Origin: Colletotrichum lupini
Lineage: Eukaryota > Ascomycota > Sordariomycetes > Glomerellales > Glomerellaceae
DNA: 64,000 bases
Assembly: GCF_023278565.1 (NCBI RefSeq)
Contig: NC_064681.1
Span: 1,178,001 to 1,242,000, forward strand
Direction: 5' to 3'
Part shown: positions 22,282 to 33,212 of the stretch, one piece after another
Layout of the letters: every line of letters begins with the position of its first letter
How positions within the stretch are numbered: the first letter of the stretch is position 1
The notes under the pieces: model-generated
Told to the model about the DNA's origin: nothing
What the model saw: the letters and a program-made list of their open reading frames with translations, nothing else
Database searches by the model: none
Position numbers and translations under genes: made by a program

Positions 22282-23510
22282 CCCTTTAGGGTCCGGTCCG
22301 CCTTATTAGGGGCTATCTTTGCCTTTATAAGTAAGCTAGTCTATTAAGGTTAATATTAAGTATTTTTATTGAGTACTTTAATAAAACTTTATAACTAACT
22401 ATAGCTAGCTATAGCTATTACTAATTATTAATACTAACTAAACTTAAAATACTAATAGTCTTACTACCGTAATATATTAATTACCCTCTAAATAGCTAAA
22501 AACTACCCCCTACTTTCTATTTTTTTTAATAATACTAGATTTCTTTTTTTAATCCTTCTTAATTTACTCTTACGTAGCGATTCTAAAATATTAATAATAC
22601 TTAAGAGTCGGTTAAGTATTTTGAGGCTACTATATTATATTAGTTAGGTATTAATAAGGGTAATACTTTTATTAATATACGTAGTTTAGACTTTTAAATT
22701 AATAATATCTAATCCGTATTCCTTAAGACGACCTTATTATAGTTCGGGGCTTTTTAGTATAATACTTATAAAATCGAGCTTCTAGCCCTTAAAGTATCCC
22801 TATAAATCGATAAGTTAGTATCTCGGTATTTTAATAATATATATTCAAAATAGATCGCCGTCAATCCGTGATTGTAAACTTTGCAGGAGGGAAAGTTCAA
22901 AAAGGTGGAAAATCTAAAAAGATAGTCTAACGAGACAGTGTGAGTATCCACTGATATTGTGTATTAATACCGTGTAACCGATATCGAGAATCGCCCGAGC
23001 AGCCAGCAAAGGTAGAAATAAAAAACAAAAACAAATATTCAAAATAGATAATTTAATAATAATAATAATAATAGTAATAGTAATAATATAATAATAATAA
23101 ATAGTAAGGGAAGTAGCGTTTTTTAATTTTAATAAAAAAAACGAGGTAATAAATATATATATATATACGAATTAAACTTAAAAACATAGTAAATATTAAT
23201 AAGGTTAGTATTATACTTAATAACGGTAATAAGGGTATCTCTAATACTATACTATTATAAATAACTATTACCTAAAGGGTAATAAACTTAGCTAAGTAGG
23301 CGGCTTATAAAGTAGTAGTATCGGGCGCTTAATATTACTATTAATCCGTAATTATAAACTTTATAAAAAGGAAAGTTTAAAAAAGTAAAAAATCTAAAAA
23401 AATAGTCTAACGAGATAGTATAAGTATCTATTAATACTATATATTAATACTATATAACTAATATCGAGAATCGCCCGAGCAGCTAGCAAAAGTAAAAACA
23501 AAAAACAAAT
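22282..23510 (+). mobile_element. RepA copy 11, full length, hosting a younger RepA
   Basis: Plus-strand RepA (about 1035 bp without the nested copy and its duplication) from CCCTTTAGGGTCCGG to tail AAAACAAAAAACAAAT. Target duplication AATAGTACGTTA (22270-22281) against AATAATACGTTA (23511-23522), one G/A difference. Interrupted by RepA copy 12. Confidence 0.83.
22856..23034 (+). mobile_element. RepA copy 12, 5'-truncated, young, nested in RepA (179 bp)
   Basis: 3' end of RepA inserted into RepA copy 11. Perfect 15-bp duplication ATATTCAAAATAGAT (22841-22855 and 23035-23049). It keeps GAGCAGCCAGCAAAGG and TTGCAGGAGGG, sites that are mutated in the surrounding host copy, so it arrived after most RIP of the host. 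The tail is AATAAAAAACAAAAACAA. Confidence 0.9.
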
Positions 23511-24189
23511 AATAATACGTTAAGTATATAATGATAAATTATTATAGAGATTTTATAAGGCTTAATAGTATTATATTAAAATAAGCTATTAAGAAGGGTG
23601 GTTTAGTTAAAAGAAAGTTAATAATAAGTAAGGTAAACCGACGGGTATAGGGATAGGCCGTAATTATAATCTCCTATTTTAATTCTAAATATTTACTTTT
23701 TTTATTATAAGTACGAGTAATAGTTATACCTTATTAAGGATAGCCGACTTTGATATTTTTAATTAGTAGAGGCTAATAGTACGGTTTAATGAATAGTATT
23801 ATAATTATATTATAAAATATAGTAAGTAGCTTTATTATTAAGGTAGTTAATTAGATCCGTTATAATAAATAATTATAAAGCCGTAATTATAAGTAAACGA
23901 CTAGAGGTTAGTTATAAAGTCGTTAATTAAATTAATAAATATATAGTTTTTTAATAAGTTTTCAATATATAAAAGAATATTAGTAGTATTATAAGAGTTT
24001 TTTAAATTAACCGCTAATATTAAAAGTTATAATAGATTTATTATTAATTAACCATATAACGGTAACGACGTAATAATAGAGGTTAAAAATAGAAGTAGTA
24101 ATGACGTCGTAAGTAGAAGTAGGTTAAAGTAGGTAAGTAGGTAATTAGGTAAGTAGAAGTATAATTAGAAATTAAGGTAGTAGTACGTA

Positions 24190-24345
24190 CTAAGTTGATA
24201 TAGGTATTTTGAGCTCAGGCCCGTGTGATAAGTATAGGAGGTAGGTTAGGGAGAGTACGCTAAAGAATTAGTAGCCTCTAGTTGGTCGCACGGGCTGGAT
24301 AAAAGTGGATTACTACCCTAATAGCCAAACGGTACTACCCTAATA
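24190..24345. repeat. Lightly mutated terminal segment with doubled TIR-like motif
   Basis: This ~155 bp has ordinary CA/TG content (for example GAGCTCAGGCCCGTGTG at ~24211 and TAGTTGGTCGCACGGGCTGG at ~24279), unlike the DNA on both sides. It ends with CTACCCTAATAGCCAAACGG and CTACCCTAATAGCAAAACT, the same doubled motif as 16926-16972. Possibly the terminus of a DNA transposon. It lies just upstream of the outermost RepA in the nest. Confidence 0.5.
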
Positions 24346-25192
24346 GCAAAACTCATTCTTAAATATACTTTATTAAAATACTAAGACGTTACTAATAACT
24401 CGTCGACCCTTAGGGCTTCTTAAATAGCTAGAAGTTCGATTTTAGAAGTATTATACTAAATAACCCCGAGCTATAAAAAGACTACCTTAATAAGTATTAT
24501 ATTGATAATATTAATTTATAAACAATAAATAAATATATTATTATAAATATCGCTCTTATTAGCGCCTTTTTAATATAATATAATAAAATAAATAAGCTTA
24601 TACTTAATAATATAATTAAGAGCTTAAAAAGAGTATAAGTAAATATATTAAATAAAAAATTAATAAGGGGAGGTTATTATTAAATATAATAAAAAAAGAA
24701 AGTAAAGGGTAGTATTCGGTTATTAAGAAAGTAATTAATATATTATAGTAATAAGGTTATTAATATTTTAAGTTTAGTCAGTATTAATAACTACGGCCGG
24801 CTATTATTAATTATTTGTTTTTTATTTCTACCTTTACTAGCTACTCGGGCGATTCTTAATATCGGTTATATGGTATTAATATATAATATTAGTAAATACT
24901 CCTACTATCTCGTTAGACTATTTCTTTTTAAATATTCTTTTACCTTTTTAAACTTTCCTTTTTATAAAGCTTATAATTACGGATTAATAATAATATTAAG
25001 TACGATATTATTACTTTATAAGCTTACGTCTACTTAGCTAAGTTTGCAGCCCTCTAGGTAATAATAGTTTATAATAGTAGTATTAGAGGTATTATTATTA
25101 TTATTATTAAGAATAGCTAGTATCGACCTTATATCTACCCTAATACTTTTAACTTTACTTATATATATATATATATATATTCGTTACCTCGT

Positions 25193-25281
25193 GTAAGTAT
25201 CCACTAATACCGTATATTAATACCGTATAAACAACATCGAGAATCGCCCGAGCAGCCAGCAAAGGCAGAATACAAAAATAA
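25193..25281 (+). mobile_element. RepA copy 15, 89-bp 5'-truncated insertion
   Basis: The last 89 nt of RepA on the plus strand, ending GGCAGAATACAAAAATAA. Perfect 16-bp duplication ATATTCGTTACCTCGT (25177-25192 and 25282-25297). It keeps GAGCAGCCAGCAAAGGCAG unmutated, so it is young. Confidence 0.9.
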
Positions 25282-25339
25282 ATATTCGTTACCTCGTTTC
25301 TTTTATTAAAATTAAAAAACGCTATTTCCCTCGCTATTT

Positions 25340-25782
25340 ATTATTATTACGTTATTACTATTATTATTACTATTACTATTACTATTACTATTACTATTAC
25401 TATTACTATTACTATTACTATTACTATTACTATTACTATTAATATTACTATTACTATTACTATTACTATTACTATTACTATTACTATTACTATTACTATT
25501 ACTATTACTATTACTATTACTATTACCATTACTATTACCATTACTATTACTATTACTATTACTATTACTATTACTATTACCATTACTATTACCATTACTA
25601 TTACTATTACTATTACTATTACCATTACTATTATTATTACTATTACTATTACTATTACTATTACTATTACTATTACTATTACTATTACCATTACCATTAC
25701 TATTACCATTACTATTACTATTACCATTACTATTATTATTACTATTATTATTACTATTACTATTACTATTACTATTACTATT
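25340..25782. repeat. Expanded TATTAC hexanucleotide microsatellite (~430 bp)
   Basis: About 70 tandem copies of TATTAC (GTAATA on the other strand), with sparse ACC and ATT interruptions. It is the normal short microsatellite of RepA (compare ~2340-2395), expanded more than five-fold in copy 14. On the minus strand it gives a meaningless Ile-Val repeat frame. RepA copy 16 inserted at its end, using 15 bp of the repeat as target. Confidence 0.93.
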
Positions 25783-26776
25783 TGTTTTAGTATTCTGCCT
25801 TTACTAGCTACTCGGGCGGTTCTCGATATTAATTGTATAATATTAATATACGGTATTAGTATATACTTATACTATCTTAATAAACTATTTTTTTTTAGAT
25901 TTTCTACCTTTTTAACTTTCCCTCTCATAAAGTTTATAACTACGGATTATTAACGGACGGTAATATTAAGCGCCCTATATTACTACTTTATAAGCCTGCG
26001 CACCTAGCTAAGTTAGCTACTTTTTTAAATATAATAGTTTATAATAGTAATATCGGAGATACCCTTATTACTATTGTTAAGAATAATACTAACCTTCTTA
26101 TTATTAATATTTACTATATATATATATATATATATATATTTATTAGCTCGTTTCTTTTATTAAAATTAAAAACGCTACTTCCCTCGCTATTACTATCGCT
26201 ATTACTATCTAACCGTCTACCTTAAGTATACTTCATTAAAATACTAAGATATTATTAATAACTCGTTAACCCTTAGGGCTTCCTTAATAGCTAGAAGTTT
26301 AATCTTACGAGTATTATACTAAACGACCCCGAGCTATAAAGAGACTACCTTAATAAATACTATATTAGTAATATCGATTTATAAAAAATAAATAGATATA
26401 TTATAATAAGCGTCGTCCTTATTAGTGCCCTTTTAATATAATAAAGTATCAATAAGCCTAGACTTAAGAATATAATTAAGAGCTTAGAAAGAGCGTAAGC
26501 GAGCGTATTAAATAGGAATATTAATAAGGAGAGGTTATTATTAAATAAAATAAAAAGAGAAAATAAGGGGTAGTATTTAGCTATTAAGAAAGTAATTAAT
26601 ATACTACGGTAGCGGGGTTATTAGTATCTTAAGTTTAATTAATATTAATAACTACGGCTAGCTATTATTAGTTATAAAGCTTATTACGTAATAAAAACTT
26701 AATATTAACCCTAATAGACTAGCTTACCCGTAAAGGCGAAGATGGCCCCTAATGAGGCGGACCGGACCCTAAAGGG
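25783..26776 (-). mobile_element. RepA copy 16, full length (994 bp), inside the microsatellite
   Basis: Minus-strand RepA with both ends (5' CCCTTTAGGGTCCGGTCC at 26776). The flanking 15-bp direct repeat ATTACTATTACTATT (25768-25782 and 26777-26791) lies in the microsatellite, so part of the match could be due to the repeat itself. The host RepA resumes without loss at 26792. Confidence 0.82.
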
Positions 26777-27450
26777 ATTACTATTACTATTAAATTATCT
26801 ATTTTAAATACATATTACTAAAATACTAAGACGTTAACTTATCGATCTATAGGGATATTTTAAGGGCTAAAAGTTCGATTTTATAAGTATTATACTAAAG
26901 GACCCCGAACTATAATACGATCGTCTTAAGGAATACGGATTAAATACTATCGACTTAAAAATTAAAAATATTAACATAGGTATTATTATAATTAGCGCCT
27001 AGTTTATATAATATAATAGCTTCGAAATATTTGAGTATTCCTAAGTATTATTAATATTTTAAAATTACTATATAAAAGTAAATTAAAAAGGATTAAAAAA
27101 GAATTTAGTATTATTAAAAAAAGTAAAAAGTAGGGAGTAGTTTTTAGCTATTTAGAGGGCGATTAATATATTACGGCGGGGTTATTCTACTTAGTAACGG
27201 CTACGGCCGGCTATAGTTAGTTATAAAGTTTTATTAAAATACGTAATAAAGATACTTAATATTAACCTTAATAGACTAGCTTGCCTATAAAGGCAAAAAT
27301 GGCCCCTAATAAGGCGGACCGGACCCTAAAGGGTATTATTAATTATAAAGTTTATTATATAATAAAAACTTTGTATTAACCCTAGTAGACTAGCTTGCTT
27401 ATAAGGGTAAAGTTAGCCCTTATTAAGGCGGGCCGGACCTTAAAGGGATA

Positions 27451-28555
27451 TATATAGAACATTATAGCTATTATAAGCCTACGGGGCGAGCCCTAGTCTT
27501 AGTTATATATATTAAGTCGTAATATTAGGTCTCTTTTTTAAAGGTTTTAGCTTTATAAACCTATAACTAAGTTATTATAGCCTAGGTTATGGCTCGTTAA
27601 GTAGTTTTTTTAAAAATACTAAGATATTTACTAAATCTTCGATATATTATTAATTAAAGCTTATTTTTAAAATTAAAAAGCGAGGATTCGAAATCGTAAT
27701 ACTTTATTTATTTTATTATTTATTAAGGCGAAAATATAGGATATTTAAAGGTAAATTAAGGTATTATAAGTATATACGTCGTAGTTATTTTTATAACATA
27801 ACTACTAATACTATATATAATTATAAGGGTTTTTTTTTTTGGTTTTTTTTATATTAATCGTGTTTATAATAGATTGTTTTTTATTTAAAGCCGATAGGTT
27901 AGAATATAAAGAGGAGATAAAAGAGCTTTTTTTTAGAAAATAAGTAAAGGCTTTGCGCCGTATATAAGCTAAAAAAAAAAAGTTTTTATTAAAATTAAAT
28001 CCTTTTTTTTTTTTTTTTTAAAAGGATAGTATTTAAAAAGAGGAAAGTAATTCCTAATCTTTATAATATTATTAATAAGATTAAGTTAATTATTACGTAA
28101 GAGGCGTAATTTTAATAATATTTTTAAAGTAATTAACTAGGATATTATAATAATTAAGAATTTTAATTTTAATTTTAATTTTAGTATTTTAAAAAGAATT
28201 CTTAAGAGTTCTAGAAGTTCGTAATAAGTTCTTATATATTTCCTTTTTATTTATAGCCCTTTTATTTAATAAGGAACTCTTATATTTAACTCTTAACTCT
28301 ATAGTTAATAAATAGTTCAACTTTAAACTCTAACTAATTTAGTTCAATAATAACATAATCTTTTCTATATAATCTTTTTTATATAAGTTTAAATAATAAA
28401 ATATAAAAAAGGGGGTAATATTATATCGTATTTAATAATCTTAGTTTATAATTAATTAATAAGACTTTTTTAGTAATTTCGAAAGCTCTAAGTTTTTTAT
28501 AGTTTAGTCTATTATTTAATTATTTTATTTCAATATTATAATAAAAAAAATACTA
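27451..28555 (-). mobile_element. Chromovirus C3, 3' part only, minus strand
   Basis: Matches 9530-10585 of C2 in the same orientation, beginning with the shared GGGCGAGCCC/GGGCGGGCCC block (27480/9558). It contains a chromodomain on the minus strand at about 28278-28212: LIK, a stop for Trp, KGYK, a stop, KGNI, a stop for Trp, then ELIT. It is cut on the right at 28556 by the TIR element and on the left by RepA copy 13. Poly-A/T runs at 27830 and ~28000 match similar runs in C2. Confidence 0.72.
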
Positions 28556-28619
28556 TAAGTTCTACTAGGGGGGTTATATTAGTTAGCTAGGCGGGCTATA
28601 TCCTACCTTTTTTAAATAA

Positions 28620-29759
28620 TAGGATAATCGCGATTTTTTTAGTTACTAGCTTCGTATGGAACTTACCTATATAAATTTATATAATTCGAAAATTACTTCA
28701 GCTTTTATTATTATAATTAAGAAATCTTAATAAATCTCGATTATTATTAATTTTAATTAAAACTTCTTTAACTACGGCCTTTAATTAGCTAAATAAGTTG
28801 CTAAAGTTATGCTTTTATTAATATTAACAAGGCTAGAAGAGGCTAAAGTTATTTATTATATCTTTTTATTATTTATTACTAAGCTTTTTCTATTCTTATT
28901 ACTTAACCTCTACTTAGTATTATTATTAATTATATACTTTATAAAGCTAATTCGTTGTTATTATTATACTTAAACACTAACTTAATATAATATATATTTT
29001 ATTTAATTAGTTATAGTACTAAGTTCTAAGCTTTACGAGGTTATTTAGGTACCCTTACTATTAGCCGGGCTAGTATTATCAAGGAAGTAAGTATTTTTAA
29101 AAAGGGGGGAGTTAATAAGGTACTATAATAAGTAATATTTTTATTTTTTAAGTACTTACGTAGAGTAATAATAATAATAAAGTCTTTAATATTAAATAGG
29201 GTATCTCTAATATTTTAATTTAATAATAAAATTAATATAATTTATAAATCGATAAAATAAACTTATTAATAACTAATATAATAGCTAATAAAGGTAAATA
29301 TATATTTTTATAAATAGCTCTTTACGCTTTAATAAAATCGAATAGTTTATAATTATATAAGAGACGGTACTAGTTTCTAAAGCTATTAAGGTATAGTAAT
29401 AAATTAAGAGGGTAAGGAATTTAGTTAGTTAGTAATAAGGGAAGAGCTCTTTAATACTAAATATTTATTAACTTTAGTATTTTAAACTTACCTCCTTAGA
29501 GACGGTTCTAAGCTAGTTATAGTAGAGTTATTTATAATAAGTATAAGACTTTATTATATTACCCTCTCTCTATAAGTACGGGCCTTATTACGTAATATCT
29601 CCTTAATTATCCAAGTAGTAGTATATAAGTTAGAGTTATTATTAATAATATAAAACTTTAGGTCCTTATAAGTAGTTTTAATAGGACTATTAGTTTTAAT
29701 ACCGAAGTTCTTACGTTATAAAAAAAAGTAGTTAGCTTATTAATATTATAGGGGGAGGT
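28620..29759 (+). pseudogene. Unidentified degraded coding region in element G
   Basis: AT-rich, stop-riddled, with some coding-like stretches on the plus strand. Around 29640-29690 a frame reads NNIKL, stop, VLISSFNRTISF, which aligns with NNNKRL, stop, VFISGLSKRL at ~20745-20790 in host E. I do not recognise the family. Confidence 0.35.
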
Positions 29760-30606
29760 AAGTATTTATGATATATAGCAGTTTTTTTCCGGCTTTATAG
29801 GCGCAAAAGATCGACCTTAATGGGATTACGTTTTTAAGAGAAATTATATAATACGGTATACTTTTTAACTATATAATATGCATCCCTTTGGGGTCTGGTC
29901 CGCCTCATTGGGGGCCATCTTCGCCTTTACAGGCAAGCTAGTCTATTAGGGTTAATATCGAGTCTTTATTATATACCTTGATAAAACTTTATAATTAACT
30001 ATAGCCGGCCGCAGCCGTTACTAAGTAAACACTAATAACCCCGCTACCGTAGTATATTAATCGCCTTCTTAATAACCGAATACTACCCCTTACTTTCTCT
30101 CGTTATTTTATTTAATAATAACTTCTCCTTAATATTCCTATTTAATACGCTTACTTATGCTCTTTTTAAGTTACTAATTATATTATTAAGTCTAGGCTTA
30201 TTTATATTCCTTTATTATATTAAAAAGGCGCTAATAAGGGTAATACTTATTATAATATATTTATCCGTTTTTTATGAGTTAATATTACCCCCCCCCCCCC
30301 CCCCCCGACGGAGCAATCCGCCGGGGCCGTACTATATATTACGTATTAAGGAAAACTAGGTATATTGCGCTCTATACCTAACTACTAATTAAAATAGTTA
30401 ACTAACTTAACTATTATCTCTTTTTTATTAACTCCCGACCTTCCCCCGCTTCTAACTATCTAAAGGGCGAGCTATACTTACTCTAATATATATAAGACCT
30501 CTTAATACTAGCCTATATAAGTAGCGAAATCCTATATTATATACTCCTTTTTATTAAGAGTTAGGGGGCCCCTTATATATTCCTTTATATTTATAATATA
30601 ACCTAT

Positions 30607-31795
30607 GTAGTAGTTTTTTTTCTAGCTTTATAGGTATAAAAGATCGACCTTAACGGGATGACGCTTTTAAAAAAAATTATATAATACGGTATACTTTTTA
30701 ACTATATAATACGTATAATATACCCTAAGTACGCGCTTAACGTAATATAGTAATTTTAATATAAAAACCGCTATATAATTCGGGATAAGTAAGCTACCCT
30801 ATTACTTATTAATAATAAGCTAAGTAATATACTTACGTAATAACGCTAGTTAAAAAGGTCGATAATAGAGGTCGGCTATAATAGTTAGCTATAATAGTAA
30901 GCTATAATAATAAAAAGTAGCCCTTAACCATAGAGGTTCTAAATTTTAATAATAACGTAAAGGTTTTTAAAGAAAGAGCTAAATAAGCTAATATTTATTA
31001 CTCGTACTAAAGCTCGTAAAGATTCTTTTTATCCTTATTGCTTTTAATATTACCTAAAGCTCTATTTAAACTAAATAAATTTACTAAATAAATTTACTAA
31101 ATAAATTTACTAAATAAATTTACTAAATAAATTTACTAAATAAATTTACTAAATAAATTTACTAAATAAATTTACTAAATAAATTTATTAATATATAAAC
31201 TATTACTTTAATAAGAACCTATTCTATTCTTAGTATATAGTTAATAATTAGTAAGTTAGAACTCTCTAAAAATACTTATTAATAAGTTTACCCCTCTTGG
31301 GCTAGGCGCCCTTTTTAACTAGCTTAACGCTATAGCTATCGTAACTAACGTAAGTACGCCTAAAGATTAGTAAAGTACTTTTTAATAGTACGGAATTTAG
31401 CTAAATAATAATACGAATACTATAAATAGCTAAGCTAATACGAACGTTAAGATTTAGTATATTAATACTAGTTTAGAAATTATATTTTACGGAGTTAAAA
31501 ATCCTTTTAATACGGGTTATATTATAAATATAAGAGAATATATAAGGGGCTCCCTAATCTTTAATAAAAAGATATATATAATATAAGATCTAGTTATTTA
31601 CGTAGGCTAGTACTAAGAGGTTTTATATATATTAAAATAAGTATAGCTCGCTCTCTAAATAGCTAGAACTTAGAGGACTTTACGTAGGAGAAGGTTAGGA
31701 GTTTTAATTAATAATTAGGTATAAAGCGTAATATATTTAGTTTTCCTTAATATATAATATATAGTACGGCCCCGGTAGATTGCTCCGTCGGGGGG
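30607..31795 (-). mobile_element. RepB copy 10, nested in RepB copy 9 (1189 bp)
   Basis: Minus-strand RepB with both ends. Duplication ATAATATAACCTAT (30593-30606) against ATAATATAACTTAT (31796-31809), one C/T difference. It contains the longest 13-bp VNTR array of the family (31071-31190). Confidence 0.86.
31071..31190. repeat. 13-bp tandem repeat (AAATAAATTTACT) in RepB, ~9 copies
   Basis: Unit AAATAAATTTACT repeated about nine times with almost no variation. The same unit appears in other RepB copies with 1-8 repeats (for example 49215-49330, 51310-51360, 38110-38145, 42255-42310), so it is a family-specific minisatellite of variable length. Confidence 0.9.
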
Positions 31796-33212
31796 ATAAT
31801 ATAACTTATATAAAAGGGATTTGTAACTTTATAAAATATAATTTCTAAATTAATATTAATATACTAAATTTTAATATCTATATTAGCCTAGCTATTTATA
31901 GCGTTCGTACTATTACTTAACTAAATTCTATATTATTTAAAAGTACTTTATTAATCCTCGGGCGTACTTATATTAGCTATAATAGCTATAGTATTAAGCT
32001 AGCCGAGGGCGCTTAGCCCGAGAGGGGTAGACTTATTAACGGGCATCTTTAGAGAGTTCTAGCTTACTAATTACTAACTATATACTAAGAATAGAGTAGT
32101 AGTTTATATATTAATAGGTTTATTTAGGGGATTTATTTAGTAAATTTATTTAGTTTAAATAGAGCTTTGGGTAATATTAGAAGCGATAAGGATAAAAAAA
32201 ATCTTTTTAAGCTCTAGTATAAAGAGTAATAGATATTAGCCTATTTAGCCCTTTTTTAAAACCTCTATATTACTATTAAAGCTTAGAACCTTTATAATTA
32301 AGGGCCGCCTCTAACTATTATAGTTAATTATTATAACTAATTATTACGGCCGACCTCTACTATTAACCTTTCCGGCCAGCGCCGCTACGTAAAGGGTAGC
32401 TTACTTATCCAAAATTATATAGTAGTTTTTATATCGAAATTACTAAATTATGTTAAGCGCATACTTAGGGTATATTATATATATTATATAGTTAAAAAGT
32501 ATATTGTATTATATAATTCTTTCTAAAAGCATAATCCCGTTAAGGTCGATCTTTTGCGCCTATAAAGCTAGAAGAAAACCACTATATAAGTTAATATTAC
32601 GGATATAATATTAATTAAAGCGGTCTTTCTATAGCTCGGGGTTATTTAGTATAATACTTATAAAATTGAATAACTTTTAGTTATTAAAGAAGCCCTAAGG
32701 GTCGACGAGTTAGCGTCTTAGCATCTTAATAAAGTATACTTAAAGTAGATAGTTAGATAGTAATAAATAGCAAGGGAAGTAACGTCTTTAACTTTAATAA
32801 AAGAAACGAAGTAACGAATATAAATATATATATATAAGTTAAGGTTAAAAGTATTAAGGTAAATATCGTAAGGTCGATATTATTTAATAATAGTAACGAG
32901 GGCATTTTTAATACTATATTATTATAAATTATTATTACTTAGAGGGCTATAAACTTAGCTAAGTAAGCGTAGGCTTATAAAGTAATAATATCGGGTACCT
33001 AATATTACTATTAATAATCCGTAGTTATAAACTTTATAAAAGAGAAAGTTAAAAAAATAAAAAATCTAAGAAAAATAGTCTATTAAAATAGTAGGAGTAT
33101 TTATTAATACTATATATTAATATTATATAAACGATATTTAGAACCGCCCGACTAGCTAGTAAAGGCAGAATATTAAGATAAAAATATAATATACGTAATA
33201 TACCCTAAGTAT

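Larger units (their letters stand above)
17791..24345 (+). other. Unassigned degenerate host element E, coding-like on plus strand
   Basis: Host DNA for several insertions; its own parts are 17791-18361, 18573-19391, 20600-21186, 21912-22281 and 23523-24345. The plus strand holds long, stop-interrupted frames. One at ~18080-18340 reads through INTKLNELIRALLNKIDLVN; another at ~18830-19010 includes EGLTNLFILL and NKVGRGLVIITINLYFEI; a third at ~20720-20830 includes VFISGLSKRLCIYIKILIF. I do not recognise the protein. The third segment resembles 29640-29690 in the TIR element, so the two are related. The right end carries the doubled TIR-like motif also seen at 16973. Confidence 0.4.
24815..27333 (-). 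mobile_element. RepA copy 14, inserted in copy 13, hosting copies 15 and 16
   Basis: Full-length RepA on the minus strand, bounded by a perfect 13-bp duplication TATTATTAATTAT (24802-24814 and 27334-27346). Its own sequence is 24815-25192, 25298-25782 and 26792-27333. Its internal TAATAG-type microsatellite has expanded to ~430 bp and received RepA copy 16. Confidence 0.85.
24346..27449 (-). mobile_element. RepA copy 13, outermost host of a four-copy RepA nest
   Basis: Minus-strand RepA in two pieces, 24346-24814 and 27347-27449, separated by RepA copy 14. Its 5' end (GGCGGGCCGGACCTTAAAGGG on plus) is present at 27449; its 3' end is missing and replaced at 24345 by the TIR-like segment. The enclosed duplication TATTATTAATTAT proves that the two pieces were once contiguous. 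Confidence 0.78.
30289..32588 (+). mobile_element. RepB copy 9 with a 19-base C run at its 5' end
   Basis: Plus-strand RepB inserted in RepA copy 17. Duplication AGTTAATATTAC (30277-30288 and 32589-32600). The 5' end is an uninterrupted run of 19 C (30288-30306) against about 5-6 C in other copies, directly followed by GACGGAGCAATCCGCCGGGG. Interrupted by RepB copy 10. Confidence 0.83.
29884..33183 (+). mobile_element. RepA copy 17, split by RepB copies 9 and 10
   Basis: Plus-strand RepA in RepB 8. The 5' end CCCTTTGGGGTCTGGTCC is at 29884 and the tail AATATTAAGATAAAA ends at 33183. Flanks ATATAATATGC (29871-29881) and ATATAATATAC (33184-33194) are a probable target duplication with one G/A difference. 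Own sequence: 29884-30288 and 32601-33183. Confidence 0.78.

Noticed and set aside
25347..25727. 126-codon open frame on the minus strand made of Ile/Val/Met repeats
   Set aside because: It is the translation of the TATTAC microsatellite within RepA copy 14, not a gene.
28556..28620. Firm assignment of element G to pogo/Fot1 transposons
   Set aside because: The AGT...ACT ends and size fit, but no TA duplication and no DDE motif could be confirmed.
31071..31190. Regular short repeats suggesting a CRISPR array
   Set aside because: The 13-bp units abut without spacers: a minisatellite in RepB.
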